NCBI GenBank assembly: GCA_002387205.1
Contig: DGLA01000016.1
Coordinates: 248,001 to 312,000, forward strand
Source: Stutzerimonas stutzeri
GTDB lineage: Bacteria; Pseudomonadota; Gammaproteobacteria; Pseudomonadales; Pseudomonadaceae
Length of the DNA stretch: 64,000 nucleotides
Direction: 5' to 3'
The translations under genes were made by a program, and so were the position numbers. A model generated the notes under the pieces. That model worked only from the letters and a program-made list of their open reading frames with translations, was not told the DNA's origin and searched no databases. Shown here piece after piece: positions 26,901 to 35,362 of the stretch. Position 1 is the first letter of the stretch. Each line of letters starts with the position of its first letter.

Positions 26901-29111
26901 ATGCCTAAGCATCGGTGCGAGGAAATTTTTGGTCGGCCTTACCACCAAGCGACACAAGATGACGCACCTTGGGCGCATGCTGCAATCCTCAAAAGGGGAT
27001 TGGAACGCATCATGCTGAAACGCCGGCCAGAATCACGCATCTCGTCTCATGGTCCGCATAGCGACGATACGTGCGAGCTGTCCATTAAGTGGGCCTACAT
27101 GATGCTGTTAGATCTCGGTGGGCACCGAAACTTCATACAGCGGCATGGTTTCAACGAAGATAGCGTAGCGGCAGAGCTAGGTCTTCAGGATCTTATTGAC
27201 GAAGATGACTTTGATACTGGCATGGCACTGCGCCGACTTCGAAAGGAGCGCAAGGCATTCGATCAAGCCTATCCGGTGGTGAGTTATCCCGATTGCCTGG
27301 TACGGAACCTGAAAGCTCTCGCAAGCCTGATCGGGCTTGATGATATCGATCAGCGTCTACTTGGCTTTTGCGTGATGCTGCATAGCGACCCCGTTTTAAG
27401 CGATGCCGCAGACTTAGTCGGCGCGCTCGGCTTCAACCGCATGCTGAAAAGCCTGTCTGTGCTTCTCGACGTTCCGCAGAAGCGCCTGCAGCCTTATCTA
27501 TCCAAGGATGGCCGCCTGATGCGTTCGGGCTTGGTGGAAATCAGCGTTGAGAATGCTATTCACGCCACTCTGTCGCATCGGCTTGCCATTAGCAGTCCCG
27601 AATTTGTGGGTGCATTGCGCTTTAGCACGGGCACTGCCACTGAGCTGTTTAAACATGCCTTTCGACCCGCTCCGCCAGCCGAGCTCCAAAAACACGACTT
27701 TCCACATGTCGACACTTCGCTGGCCGTCGCCACGCGGTACCTCACCAAGGCTCTGCTGTCCCGCCGCAGCGGGGTGAACATTTTGCTTTACGGCCCGCCG
27801 GGTACTGGCAAGACGCAGCTAAGCCGGCTGCTAGCTGAAGCGATGGGTGCCACCTTGTATGAGGTCGCATGCAGCGATAGCGATGGTGACCCTATCATGC
27901 CCCGGCAACGCCTAAGTGCGCTGCGCTCTGCCATGAGCGTACTGCGGAACCAGCGCGCGATGGTTGTGCTGGACGAAATCGAAGATATCTTCGAGGCTCA
28001 GCCTATCCCGTTTGCCAAATCCAATAAGAGTCAGAAGGGCTGGATCAACCGAGCGCTGGAGGAAAACCCCGTGCCTTGCTTCTGGCTCAGCAACAGCATT
28101 GATGCTCTGGATATCGCATACATTCGCCGCTTCGATTTGGTCATCGAACTGCCAAACCCGCCCCGAGCCCAGCGTGAGCGCATCATTAGAAAAGTCAGCG
28201 CAGGTAAACTGAGCAGCGCAATGGTTGAGAACCTCGCTGCGCACCAGGACATGACGCCAGCGGTCGTTGCACGGGCGCTGCGCATCGGCCAGACCCTGTA
28301 CCCACGCAGCGGTAGGGCGTTGGAAGAGACCGTGCGGTTACTCGCAGACGCCACGCTCAAGGCTCAAGGTTTCCGCAGGCTCGATAGTATCGAGTCCAAC
28401 CCGCTCCCTCAGCTCTACTCAACAGGCCTGATAAACACTGATATCGATTTAGACGAGCTGGTCAAAGGCTTGGGCAGCAATGCCGCAGCCCGACTGTGTT
28501 TTTATGGCCCGCCTGGCACCGGTAAGTCCGCTTTCGGCTTGTGGCTGGCTCGACAGCTCGATCGGCCCCTGATGGTTCAGCGCGTATCTGATCTGGTGTC
28601 TCCCTATGTAGGGGAGACGGAAAAGAACCTTGCCCAAGCGTTTGCTAGTGCCGATGCCGAACAAGCCGTCTTGCTGTTCGATGAGGTAGACAGCTTCCTC
28701 CAAGACCGCAAGAAGGCGCGGCAGAGCTGGGAGATCACTGCGGTTAACGAGATGCTGACGCAGATGGAGAGCTACCGTGGCCTGTTTATCGCTTCTACCA
28801 ATCTCATGCACGATCTAGACGAGGCCTCGATGCGTCGCTTCGATCTCAAAGTCCATTTCGGCTATTTAAAACCGCGGCAAATCGAAACGTTGTTCGCATC
28901 ACACCTGGATCTGCAAAAGCTCAAGGACCCGGATGGTTCGGCATTACGAATGCTCCTGGCAGCTAACAATCTCACTGCCGGGGATTTCGCATTGGTAGCG
29001 CGGCGATCACGGTTCAAGCCTTTTAGCCGAGCACAGGAGCTTGCTAAGGCACTGTTGGCCGAGTGCCGGCTAAAGAGCAGCCCCAGCCGGCCGATAGGCT
29101 TTGTGCATTGA
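26901..29111 (+). CDS. Tandem AAA+ ATPase (Cdc48/FtsH-like double AAA)
   Basis: A 736-residue protein with an N-terminal helical domain of about 270 residues and two AAA+ modules. Module 1 has Walker A GPPGTGKT near 298 and Walker B VVLDEIED near 355. Module 2 has Walker A GPPGTGKS near 536, Walker B LLFDEVDS near 590, and an arginine-rich sensor FDLKVHFGYLKPRQIE. ASMRRFD and AYIRRFD are the arginine-finger boxes. No protease domain and no membrane segment are seen, so it is probably a remodelling or unfolding motor. The start is uncertain (no strong ribosome site; TTG 26898 or later ATGs are possible). It is followed after 50 bases by a WYL gene. Confidence 0.85.
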   Translation: MPKHRCEEIFGRPYHQATQDDAPWAHAAILKRGLERIMLKRRPESRISSHGPHSDDTCELSIKWAYMMLLDLGGHRNFIQRHGFNEDSVAAELGLQDLIDEDDFDTGMALRRLRKERKAFDQAYPVVSYPDCLVRNLKALASLIGLDDIDQRLLGFCVMLHSDPVLSDAADLVGALGFNRMLKSLSVLLDVPQKRLQPYLSKDGRLMRSGLVEISVENAIHATLSHRLAISSPEFVGALRFSTGTATELFKHAFRPAPPAELQKHDFPHVDTSLAVATRYLTKALLSRRSGVNILLYGPPGTGKTQLSRLLAEAMGATLYEVACSDSDGDPIMPRQRLSALRSAMSVLRNQRAMVVLDEIEDIFEAQPIPFAKSNKSQKGWINRALEENPVPCFWLSNSIDALDIAYIRRFDLVIELPNPPRAQRERIIRKVSAGKLSSAMVENLAAHQDMTPAVVARALRIGQTLYPRSGRALEETVRLLADATLKAQGFRRLDSIESNPLPQLYSTGLINTDIDLDELVKGLGSNAAARLCFYGPPGTGKSAFGLWLARQLDRPLMVQRVSDLVSPYVGETEKNLAQAFASADAEQAVLLFDEVDSFLQDRKKARQSWEITAVNEMLTQMESYRGLFIASTNLMHDLDEASMRRFDLKVHFGYLKPRQIETLFASHLDLQKLKDPDGSALRMLLAANNLTAGDFALVARRSRFKPFSRAQELAKALLAECRLKSSPSRPIGFVH

Positions 29112-29161
29112 GAAGCAAGGCTCTTTATGGTGTCAAGTTGCCATCATTCAGATAAAGCATC

Positions 29162-30247
29162 ATGCTTCGCCACCGAGCTAATTTCCAAAGGTCGTCCGCT
29201 TTGCCTTCCGCCTCGACACGCAGTGCATTGAACCGGCAATGGGAGCTGCTGCGGCTTCTACCCTCAAAAGCGCCAGGCATCACCTGCGCAGAGCTCGTTA
29301 CCAAGCTTGATTCGGCTGGTTTCAAAGCCAGCAAGCGCACCGTAGAACGGGACCTTAACGATTTATCCCGCCAGTTCCCTCTTCAATGCAATGACAAGGG
29401 CAGTCCTTATGGATGGCACTGGGCACCGGGCGCCAGTGTGGACCTGCCCGGCATTAGCTTAAGCGAAGCGGTAAGCCTGGTCTTGGTGGAGGAGAGTATC
29501 CGTAAGCTTCTCCCGTCGAGCATGCTCAAAGCGCTGGAGTCTCGCTTTGGGCATGCCAGGCGCAAGCTGGAAAGACTTGCGAGCGAAACACAGGCAGCGC
29601 GCTGGCCGGAGAAAGTGGCGTGCGTACATCCGAACATGAATCTAATCTCGCCACAGATACCTGAGGCCGTAATTGAGCGCCTTCATGAAGCACTGCTTAC
29701 CGAAAGGCAGGTACGCTGTAGCTACTACTCTGCGCACAACGACAAGCTTCGAGAATTGATCCTCAACCCTTTGGCAGTTGTTCAGCGTGGTCCGGTGTCG
29801 TATCTGATCGGAACCGCCGAGCCCTATCGGGACATAAGGCAATACGCCGTGCATCGTTTCCAGGACGTTGAGTTGCTTGCCGTACCTGCTTCCGGCGCTG
29901 ATGCGTTCAGTCTGGATGATTACTTGAAGAGCGATGCGTTGTCCTTCGGCCGACTGGAAAGCATTCAGTTGGTGGCACACGTCACCGAGGGACTAGCGCG
30001 ACTGATCCGAGAAACACCCCTGGGACCAGACATGACCCTCAATCCCACCGCAGACGGATTCCAGCTCCGGGTCGGAGTCCGTGATACCTGGCAATTGCGT
30101 TGGTGGATCTTGTCGATGGGAGACGACATTTTGGTGCAGGGTCCGGAGTCGCTACGTGACGCCATTGGGCAAAAGCTTAATGCAGCCGCTAGTCAGTATG
30201 TCACGTCATACATGGTCAACCCATCTGCTGCCGAGGTAACGACGTGA
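29162..30247 (+). CDS. WYL-domain transcriptional regulator
   Basis: A 361-residue protein with an N-terminal HTH (ITCAELVTKLDSAGFKASKR about 42-61, then TVERDLNDLSRQF) and a C-terminal WYL-type ligand-binding region centred on LILNPLAVVQRGPVSYLIGT near 198-217, followed by a WCX-like domain. The canonical Trp-Tyr-Leu is reduced to SYL. Regulators of this type (BrxR, CapW and relatives) commonly control phage-defence operons, repressing them until nucleic-acid or nucleotide ligands appear. Its position directly after the AAA+ gene suggests it regulates this module. Confidence 0.85.
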   Translation: MLRHRANFQRSSALPSASTRSALNRQWELLRLLPSKAPGITCAELVTKLDSAGFKASKRTVERDLNDLSRQFPLQCNDKGSPYGWHWAPGASVDLPGISLSEAVSLVLVEESIRKLLPSSMLKALESRFGHARRKLERLASETQAARWPEKVACVHPNMNLISPQIPEAVIERLHEALLTERQVRCSYYSAHNDKLRELILNPLAVVQRGPVSYLIGTAEPYRDIRQYAVHRFQDVELLAVPASGADAFSLDDYLKSDALSFGRLESIQLVAHVTEGLARLIRETPLGPDMTLNPTADGFQLRVGVRDTWQLRWWILSMGDDILVQGPESLRDAIGQKLNAAASQYVTSYMVNPSAAEVTT

Positions 30248-30345
30248 CCGTAGCCGAGATGCTTCCCTTCAGCCAGCCAGTGACACTTTCCGCCGCGCTG
30301 TTGGCCCGAGGTTTTCTGGTGGAAACGATAGGTCGTCACATCTAA
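30244..30345 (+). CDS. Possible small protein coupled to the WYL gene
   Basis: GTG at 30244 overlaps the WYL stop codon (GTGA) and opens a 33-codon frame (VTVAEMLPFSQPVTLSAALL, then ARGFLVETIGRHI). It is amphipathic and would be translated by coupling. It could equally be chance or the head of a gene broken by an indel, since the next gene begins 17 bases later in another frame. Confidence 0.3.
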   Translation: MTVAEMLPFSQPVTLSAALLARGFLVETIGRHI

Positions 30346-30361
30346 TAAGCTTCGGGTCCTG

Positions 30362-30841
30362 TTGACGCCAATATTGGAGCTACAGGTAGCTAACCTGAGC
30401 GAACAAAAGTGGAGCACCCCGTGGGGAGATTCCAAGCCGGTACGTATTAGGCTCGCCCGCACTGCTAGCGAGGAGCCTCCGGACCAATGGCGTATTTTGA
30501 TTAGACGAACCAGTATGACGGGTAAAAAAGCGACCAGCGAAAGCTGGCTATTGCTGTGGATGGGCTTTCGCGAGGCATCAAAAGGTAGGGAGCTCGTTGC
30601 GGCTGCCTCTGCAAGAAACGTCACGGGCTCTCCTGCTGCATGGTTTCCTAATCGACGATTAGGCGAGGCGTGGGACGGACCCAATTACGCCATGTCAGCG
30701 GGGCTGAGCAGTTCGGCTCAACGGTACTTTTACTGCAAGCCGACTATACCTAGTCTCGAATCGTGCGCGACGCATGATGTCGTCTTCGGGTGGAAGTATG
30801 TCCGCTCTTTACGAGTGGAGTATCAATCGTGGATCGCCTAA
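30362..30841 (+). CDS. Unknown protein after the WYL regulator
   Basis: A 159-residue protein of no recognised family. An in-frame stop at 30329 and the lack of ATG leave TTG 30362 (or CTG 30359) as the start, without a strong ribosome site. Features are KWSTPWGDSKPVRIRLAR near residue 16 and a Trp-rich C-terminal half (AAWFPNRRLGEAWDGPNYAM); it is probably soluble. It overlaps the next gene by 13 bases, so the two are translationally coupled and may form a complex. Being downstream of the AAA+ and WYL genes on the same strand, it is a candidate component of that module. Confidence 0.55.
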   Translation: MTPILELQVANLSEQKWSTPWGDSKPVRIRLARTASEEPPDQWRILIRRTSMTGKKATSESWLLLWMGFREASKGRELVAAASARNVTGSPAAWFPNRRLGEAWDGPNYAMSAGLSSSAQRYFYCKPTIPSLESCATHDVVFGWKYVRSLRVEYQSWIA

Positions 30842-31209
30842 TCAAGGAAAATCTTGAGTATCTTCTGCAGGAAACATCAAATAGCAAAAGGTTAGGGCGG
30901 CGGATCATCAGTCTGGCCGGCTTTCTCGATTCAGCTCAGTCACCCGAGCCCGTGCAGCGCCAACTTGGTAGCCTGTCCCGGTTGTTGATCCTACAGGACA
31001 CGTTTGACTCTTTGCTCGAATCTCTCGCGCTGATGTCACGGGCAAATCTCCCGCATGGACTTGATGCGCATGCCGCACAGTTGACCGCCAGTAGCGTCGA
31101 AGAGGCGCGAAAACAAATTGCTGATCTAGAAGAGGTCAACTATCCGCTGCTCGTGAGCTGGCTGGTCAGCGCTGCGGAGTCCAGAAAAATACTGCGGACA
31201 AAGAAGTGA
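30829..31209 (+). CDS. Small helical protein overlapping the preceding unknown gene
   Basis: A 126-residue protein starting at GTG 30829 (MDRLIKENLEYLLQETSN), chosen because GGAG lies eight bases upstream; a longer frame has no such site. It is predicted almost entirely helical, with heptad-like leucines (QLGSLSRLLILQDTFDSLLE) and a Lys-rich tail. It overlaps the previous gene by 13 bases. Helical partner of that protein is a fair guess; no family was recognised. Confidence 0.6.
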   Translation: MDRLIKENLEYLLQETSNSKRLGRRIISLAGFLDSAQSPEPVQRQLGSLSRLLILQDTFDSLLESLALMSRANLPHGLDAHAAQLTASSVEEARKQIADLEEVNYPLLVSWLVSAAESRKILRTKK

Positions 31210-31412
31210 GTTAATAGCTGCAGCATGCTGAACCCTCACTTACCATTTCAAGCACGTAAGGTCGGGGTGTACGACCTGGCTGCGAACCTTGGCGAGCAGC
31301 TTAGGGGTTCGTAGATCCGAATTCATAATTTGCGGGGGGCAACTGGTTGGGACGCGTCCCGCTGATTACTACCGCGGCAGGTCAAGTGTTTCTCTGATGA
31401 TAGGGCATAGCC

Positions 31413-31724
31413 ATGAAAACCGAAGGAACTTACGAAATACGGGCTGGATTGTCGGAGCGCGATAGGCCAACAACTAGGGCACTTAGATATTTCGCATGCG
31501 AAAGCTGCGGTTACGAACGCCGGATGATGATTGGTAAAACGCCGCACAGGACTGTCACAATTGAATTGAGCGTCGAAGGCTATCTTCTGAGCAAAGAATA
31601 TTTGCATCCGGAGGGACTCGGCGAACGTCCAGCCGACAATGCGCTACGTACCCCAGATCGGGCACGCTGCCCTGAGTGTCACCTCGACAGCGTTCGCATA
31701 AGTGGCTATGCCGACGTCTGCTAG
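31413..31724 (+). CDS. Small zinc-ribbon protein
   Basis: A 103-residue protein with two CxxC pairs (CESCGYE near residue 29 and CPECHLD near 91) expected to hold one zinc ion. It begins MKTEGTYEIRAGL after AGGG. Its stop overlaps the integrase stop by four bases in convergent orientation. No family was recognised. In the 203 bases before it a short frame (31225-31314, 29 residues, FQARKVGVYDLAANLGEQL) may be another tiny gene or a remnant. Confidence 0.6.
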   Translation: MKTEGTYEIRAGLSERDRPTTRALRYFACESCGYERRMMIGKTPHRTVTIELSVEGYLLSKEYLHPEGLGERPADNALRTPDRARCPECHLDSVRISGYADVC

Positions 31725-33016
31725 CCCGATCCAGGCCAAGCACGGTTGAACTCGTCCTTAACGATATTGGCTGCTGGTGTGGCGTAGGCGTATTGCGCCC
31801 AATCAATCATCAGGGCACGTCGTTTCTCAAAAATATCGCCACGCCAGTAAGCGGCTTCGGCTCCTGCGGCTATTTTGTGAGCAAGTGCCATTTCGCAGAC
31901 CTCGCGCGGATAGTGGGTGCGCTCGGCTGCCCAGTCGCGGAAGGTGGAGCGGAAACCGTGGACGGTCAGATGACCCATGTTCATACGTCGCATGGTCATG
32001 GTCATGGCCAGGTTGGAGAGGGGCTTGCCCGGTTTCATGCCAGGGAAGAGAAAAGCGCTGCGCTCGCGGGGCAGGGCGTCCAGCACGGCCAACGCCGCGT
32101 CGGCCAACGGCACGCGATGCGCCTTGCCGGCCTTCATCCGCTCCGCAGGGATTGTCCAGGTACGCGTCTCGTGGTCAATCTCGTCCCACTTGGCGTTCAA
32201 TACTTCGCTGGTGCGGCAGGCAGTCAAAATCGTCAGCTCAAGAGCGCGGGCGCTGCTGGCCTCGACCGTCGCCAATTGGACCATAAATGCCGGCAGGTCG
32301 GCCCAAGGCATGGCGGCATGGCTTTTCACGGCGCGCACCTTGGACCGCTTTGGCAGCAGCTTGTCCAGGTGGCCACGCCAGCGGGCCGGGTTCTCGCCTT
32401 CGCGCAGCCCTCTCGCCTTCGCAGCATCCAGTACCAGTTCAATGCGGTTGCGCACACGGCTGGCGGTCTCGGGCTTCTCTGTCCAGATTGGGTGCAAGAT
32501 GTCCAGGAGGTGCGCTGTGGTCACGTCGTATGTCGGCAGATGCCCAATGATGGGCTCGGCGTAAGTGGCGAGCGTATTTTCCCATTGTTGGGCGTGTTTG
32601 ATGTTCTTCCAGCCGGCGCGGTGCGCAGCGATGTAGTCGGTGGCCACGGTCTTGAAGGTTACGGCACGGGCCTTGGCAACCCCCCAGGGCGAGGCGCTCT
32701 TGCTCGATGCGCTGGCGCTCTTTCTTCTCCTCCAGTTGCTGACGCTCACGGTTTGCGCCTCGCGCATCAAGAGGGTCAATGCCGGCTTTGGTCAGCTTGC
32801 GGCACTCTGTGGCTTTTTCACGGGCTTCTGCAAGGCTTGTCTCGGGGTATCGCCCCAGGCCCATCAGGCGAGGCCGGCCACCGATCTTGTAGCGGAAACC
32901 CAGCTTGTGTCCCCGGTCTTACTGATTTGAAAGTACAGCCCTTCGCCATCACCGGTCATGCCGGACGTTCCGGCTTTCACCAGACTGTCCACCGTTCGAA
33001 CCGTCAGCTTCCCCAT
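31721..33016 (-). pseudogene. P4-type tyrosine integrase with two compensating frameshifts
   Basis: Start at 33016 (MGKLTVRTVDSLVKAG) follows AGGAG. The arm-binding DUF4102 domain is read until SKTGDTSW. One base is missing in the GGGTTT tract at about 32897-32901, after which MGLGRYPETSLAEAREKATE continues in another frame. An extra G in the G6 run (32680-32685 as C on the plus strand) returns to the first frame for GVAKARAVTFKTVATDYIAA and the catalytic domain: Arg in TACRTSEVLN, HGFRSTFRDW, LAHKI, and Tyr in EAAYWRGD. Net length would be about 431 residues. As written, translation stops near 32864. Confidence 0.9.
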
Positions 33017-33027
33017 CTGCAACTCCT

Positions 33028-33070
33028 GACCTACACCTTCCAAATTCCGACCTACACCCTGACCTACACC
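33028..33070 (-). repeat. Three GGTGTAGGTC direct repeats upstream of the integrase
   Basis: The plus strand carries GACCTACACC at 33028-33037, 33049-33058 and 33061-33070. Start-to-start spacings are 21 and 12 bases. They lie directly before the integrase start codon between it and the attachment site, where arm-type integrase sites or excisionase (AlpA) sites are expected. Confidence 0.7.
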
Positions 33071-33200
33071 TTTGCCGATAGCTTTGGGTGTAAACGTCTG
33101 GCGCTCTCTGGACGATGATAGGCTGAAAAGCCCGTAAGACAAAGGCTATAAGAAAGTTTGCTGGATGTTGGTTACGCTTGATGGAAGTGGAATTGGCGGA

Positions 33201-33214
33201 CTATCTCTCCGCCA
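33201..33214 (+). other. Right attachment site: copy of the 3' end of tRNA-Ser(UGA)
   Basis: CTATCTCTCCGCCA equals the last 14 bases of the typical pseudomonad tRNA-Ser(UGA), including the acceptor-strand end and CCA. No tRNA body precedes it. It sits 185 bases beyond the integrase start and immediately before core-type sequence and a strong terminator, as expected for the displaced tRNA end left by integration. The adjoining TGGCGGA also makes it a 7-base stem. Confidence 0.7.
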
Positions 33215-33230
33215 CTTTTTGAAAGACATG

Positions 33231-33270
33231 AAGCCCCGCCACGCGTTGCGTGCAGCGGGGCTTCTTGTTT
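33231..33270 (+). terminator. Rho-independent terminator downstream of the attachment site
   Basis: AAGCCCCGC (33231-33239) and GCGGGGCTT (33255-33263) form a 9-base perfect stem followed by CTTGTTTT. Before the island inserted it would have terminated the serine tRNA transcript. Confidence 0.8.
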
Positions 33271-33445
33271 TCGCTTCGTTTATGTCGGTGATATTCGAAT
33301 CGTCCCGGCGATGGCGGCGACCTGCTCGCGGCCAGCTAGCTAGTCCGCCTTGAGCAGCGCGGCATTTCACCAATGATTCATTGGAGCTCCCCCTTCGCAG
33401 CTGATGCCGCATCCACAATCCTGGCAGAAACGCAGATCAGCTCTC

Positions 33446-33476
33446 GTAGGAGTGGCTTCAGCCGCGAAGCTCCCAC
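33446..33476 (+). repeat. Pseudomonas-type REP element
   Basis: The segment reads GTAGGAGTGGCTTCAGCCGC and ends GAAGCTCCCAC, with GCTTC/GAAGC as the stem. It matches the widespread pseudomonad REP consensus (GTAGGAGCGGCTTCAGCCGC). Confidence 0.75.
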
Positions 33477-33699
33477 TCAGTCCGCTTACAGGCTTCAAGG
33501 GCTGCGACGATAAGTTGCAGGTTCGGGGAAACATTGTCGTTGAAAACATAATATCTAAATAGATAATATCTTCAATGAAACTGAGCTGGACGAAACAGGA
33601 AGTTGGTCGTGTGGGCCTGGATGCTGTCGGTCCGGCCTGATGCGTTGTAAACCTCAGTCCAGGGGCCCGAGGCGCATTTTTGTAAGTTACGGACAGCAT

Positions 33700-34131
33700 A
33701 TGAAGACCATCAGCGTTCAAGGCAGTATGGATAACGGCTTTGCGATTGAGATGGCCTGTAGTGGCCATCAGGTTCTGATCGACCAGCCGCGGGCAGCATT
33801 CGGTACCGACACAGGGCCAAGTCCGCTGGAACTGGTACTAGCCGCTCTGGGTGGCTGCTTCGGCACGATTGGTCGATTTCTAGCCCATCAGCGCAAGATC
33901 GAGTTGCGCGGCATGCGCTTCGAAATCGAGGCGGACTACGATCCGGCAGGCCTGCTGGGGCGGGACGCCAGCGTGCGGCCTGGCTTCGAGGAGGTGCGCC
34001 TGCGAGTGGATATCGATGCGGACCTGAGCCATGAACAGAAGCGTGAGTTTCTCGAGGAGGTAGAGCGTCGCTGCCCATTGGCGGACAACCTGCTTCACGG
34101 CACCCGGTTGCACAGCGAGCTGGCTGGCTAG
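33700..34131 (+). CDS. OsmC family peroxiredoxin-like protein
   Basis: A 143-residue OsmC/Ohr-family protein. The start ATG 33700 (MKTISVQGSMDNGFAIEM) matches the family's N-terminal strand. Reactive cysteines are in LAALGGCFGTIGRFL near residue 58 and RRCPLADNL near 126. OsmC proteins are cytoplasmic thiol peroxidases that reduce organic peroxides; this one belongs to the YhfA/general OsmC type rather than Ohr on length. It is the first core gene after the island and is a single-gene unit. Confidence 0.85.
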   Translation: MKTISVQGSMDNGFAIEMACSGHQVLIDQPRAAFGTDTGPSPLELVLAALGGCFGTIGRFLAHQRKIELRGMRFEIEADYDPAGLLGRDASVRPGFEEVRLRVDIDADLSHEQKREFLEEVERRCPLADNLLHGTRLHSELAG

Positions 34132-34301
34132 GCGCTGCATCATCCTATATGGACGTGCCGCCTTCGCAGCTTGTGCGTTGCAGAAGGGTTGGCACGAGGT
34201 ATTTCGATCGGGGCAACGGGGCGCCACGGAGCTGGGCGTTTCCTGGTTCCGATGGGTTTTTACATGGCTAGCCGCGGCCAGGTGCCGCCTGAGGAGGTTT
34301 C

Positions 34302-34847
34302 GTGCGCTACCTAGTTTCCACAAGTCTGCTGTTGGTGAGCCTCGCCGGCCAGGCAGAACCTGTCGACCCCTTGATCAAGGAGGGGTTGGCGCTCATCCCG
34401 CCATTTCAGCAACAGTTGATGACGACGGTAAAGACAGCGGTAAAGACCGGCGGGCCGCAACAGGCCGTCCTTGCCTGCCAGGAGCTGGCGCCCCAGATCA
34501 GCTCGGAACACAGTCAGGCGCCCTGGCACGCAGGCCGTACGGCGTTGAAAGTCCGCAACCCGGAGAACGCTCCCGACGCCTGGGAGCGCTCGGTGCTGCA
34601 ACAATTCGCTAAGCGTGCCGCCAACGGCGAGCCATTGAACTCGATGATGCATGCTGAGGTGGTGGCCGGTGAGTTCCGGTTGATGAAAGCGATCCCCACC
34701 GCGCAGGCCTGCCTGGCGTGCCATGGCAGTTCAATCAAGCCCGAGCTGGCCGCTCTTATCGACCAGCGTTATCCCCACGATCAAGCTCGCGGCTTCAACG
34801 AGGGCGAGCTGCGCGGCGCCTTTACGCTCAGACGTGCCATGCAATAG
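34302..34847 (+). CDS. Periplasmic c-type heme protein, DUF3365 (Tll0287-like)
   Basis: A 181-residue protein. The start is GTG at 34302 with GAGGAGG upstream. A signal peptide (about residues 1-18, cut after GQA) is followed by a DUF3365 domain with QAVLACQELAPQISSEHS and one CxxCH heme site (CLACHG, near residue 139). Proteins of this family are redox or sensor-type heme proteins in the periplasm. No obvious operon partner. Confidence 0.8.
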   Translation: MRYLVSTSLLLVSLAGQAEPVDPLIKEGLALIPPFQQQLMTTVKTAVKTGGPQQAVLACQELAPQISSEHSQAPWHAGRTALKVRNPENAPDAWERSVLQQFAKRAANGEPLNSMMHAEVVAGEFRLMKAIPTAQACLACHGSSIKPELAALIDQRYPHDQARGFNEGELRGAFTLRRAMQ

Positions 34848-34919
34848 ACGCCGTTGAAAGCGCGTGCCGGCATAGGCGGGAAGCCGTAGCGTGGGCCAGT
34901 CCTGCAACTTCCGGCTCTG

Positions 34920-35189
34920 CTATTGCTGTTCCGCGTCGGTTTCCTGTTCGTCTTCCATATCCACATCTCCGTGGGCGTTTTCGATGGTTTCTTCGGTGAG
35001 GCGCGGCTGCGGATCTTCGCCGGTCGGGTTCTGGTAGCCGTGTGCCGAGGCCTCACCGTTCTGGTTCTGCTGGGTTTGCTGGTTCTGCTCGTCCGGACGG
35101 TTGTCCTGAGTGTCGCTGGAGGCCGCATGGGCCGCCGTGCCTGTTATCAGGGCGGCAATGAGCGTCATTGTGGTGGCGGAGATGTTCAT
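34920..35189 (-). CDS. Small secreted Gln/Glu-rich hypothetical protein
   Basis: An 89-residue protein starting at ATG 35189 (MNISATTMTLIAALITGTAA) with GAGGA upstream. The first 23 residues are a signal peptide ending AHAA. The mature 66 residues are low-complexity and rich in Gln, Asn, Asp and Glu (DEQNQQTQQNQNGEAS), acidic and probably disordered. Similar small periplasmic proteins are frequent in pseudomonads; function unknown. Confidence 0.6.
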   Translation of the reverse strand: MNISATTMTLIAALITGTAAHAASSDTQDNRPDEQNQQTQQNQNGEASAHGYQNPTGEDPQPRLTEETIENAHGDVDMEDEQETDAEQQ

Positions 35190-35362
35190 CGGATGTCCTC
35201 GATTGCTGCGGTCGGGTCTCTCTGATCTGGACCCGATGCCAGTTCGATTGTTCGGTCCCCGTTGATTCCGCGAGGTCCTCCGATCCGGCTGATGGTGTTC
35301 GCAGGCTGGCACGTCATCGCCTTTGTGCTGTCTCAGCAGCGGACCACACCGCGAGGCTTCCG

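Larger units (their letters stand above)
33215..33699. other. Non-coding stretch between the attachment site and the OsmC gene
   Basis: It holds the tRNA-type terminator, a REP element, and an AT-rich promoter-like segment with TATCTAAATAGATA (33552-33565, a perfect palindrome with AA centre) about 135 bases before the OsmC start. No gene was found. Confidence 0.5.

Noticed and set aside
30193..30684. Minus-strand frame over the WYL-downstream genes
   Set aside because: It overlaps two better-supported plus-strand genes with a ribosome site and coupling; no domain was seen.
33028..33070. CRISPR-like direct repeats before the integrase
   Set aside because: Three 10-base copies with 21 and 12 base spacing fit integrase arm sites, not CRISPR.
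33190..33214. The TGGCGGA...TCCGCCA stem as a simple terminator
   Set aside because: It can pair, but the identity of the right arm with the tRNA-Ser(UGA) 3' end, next to the integrase, explains it better; the real terminator follows at 33231.
33150..33350. An intact tRNA gene at the right junction
   Set aside because: Neither strand shows a cloverleaf; only the 14-base end is present.
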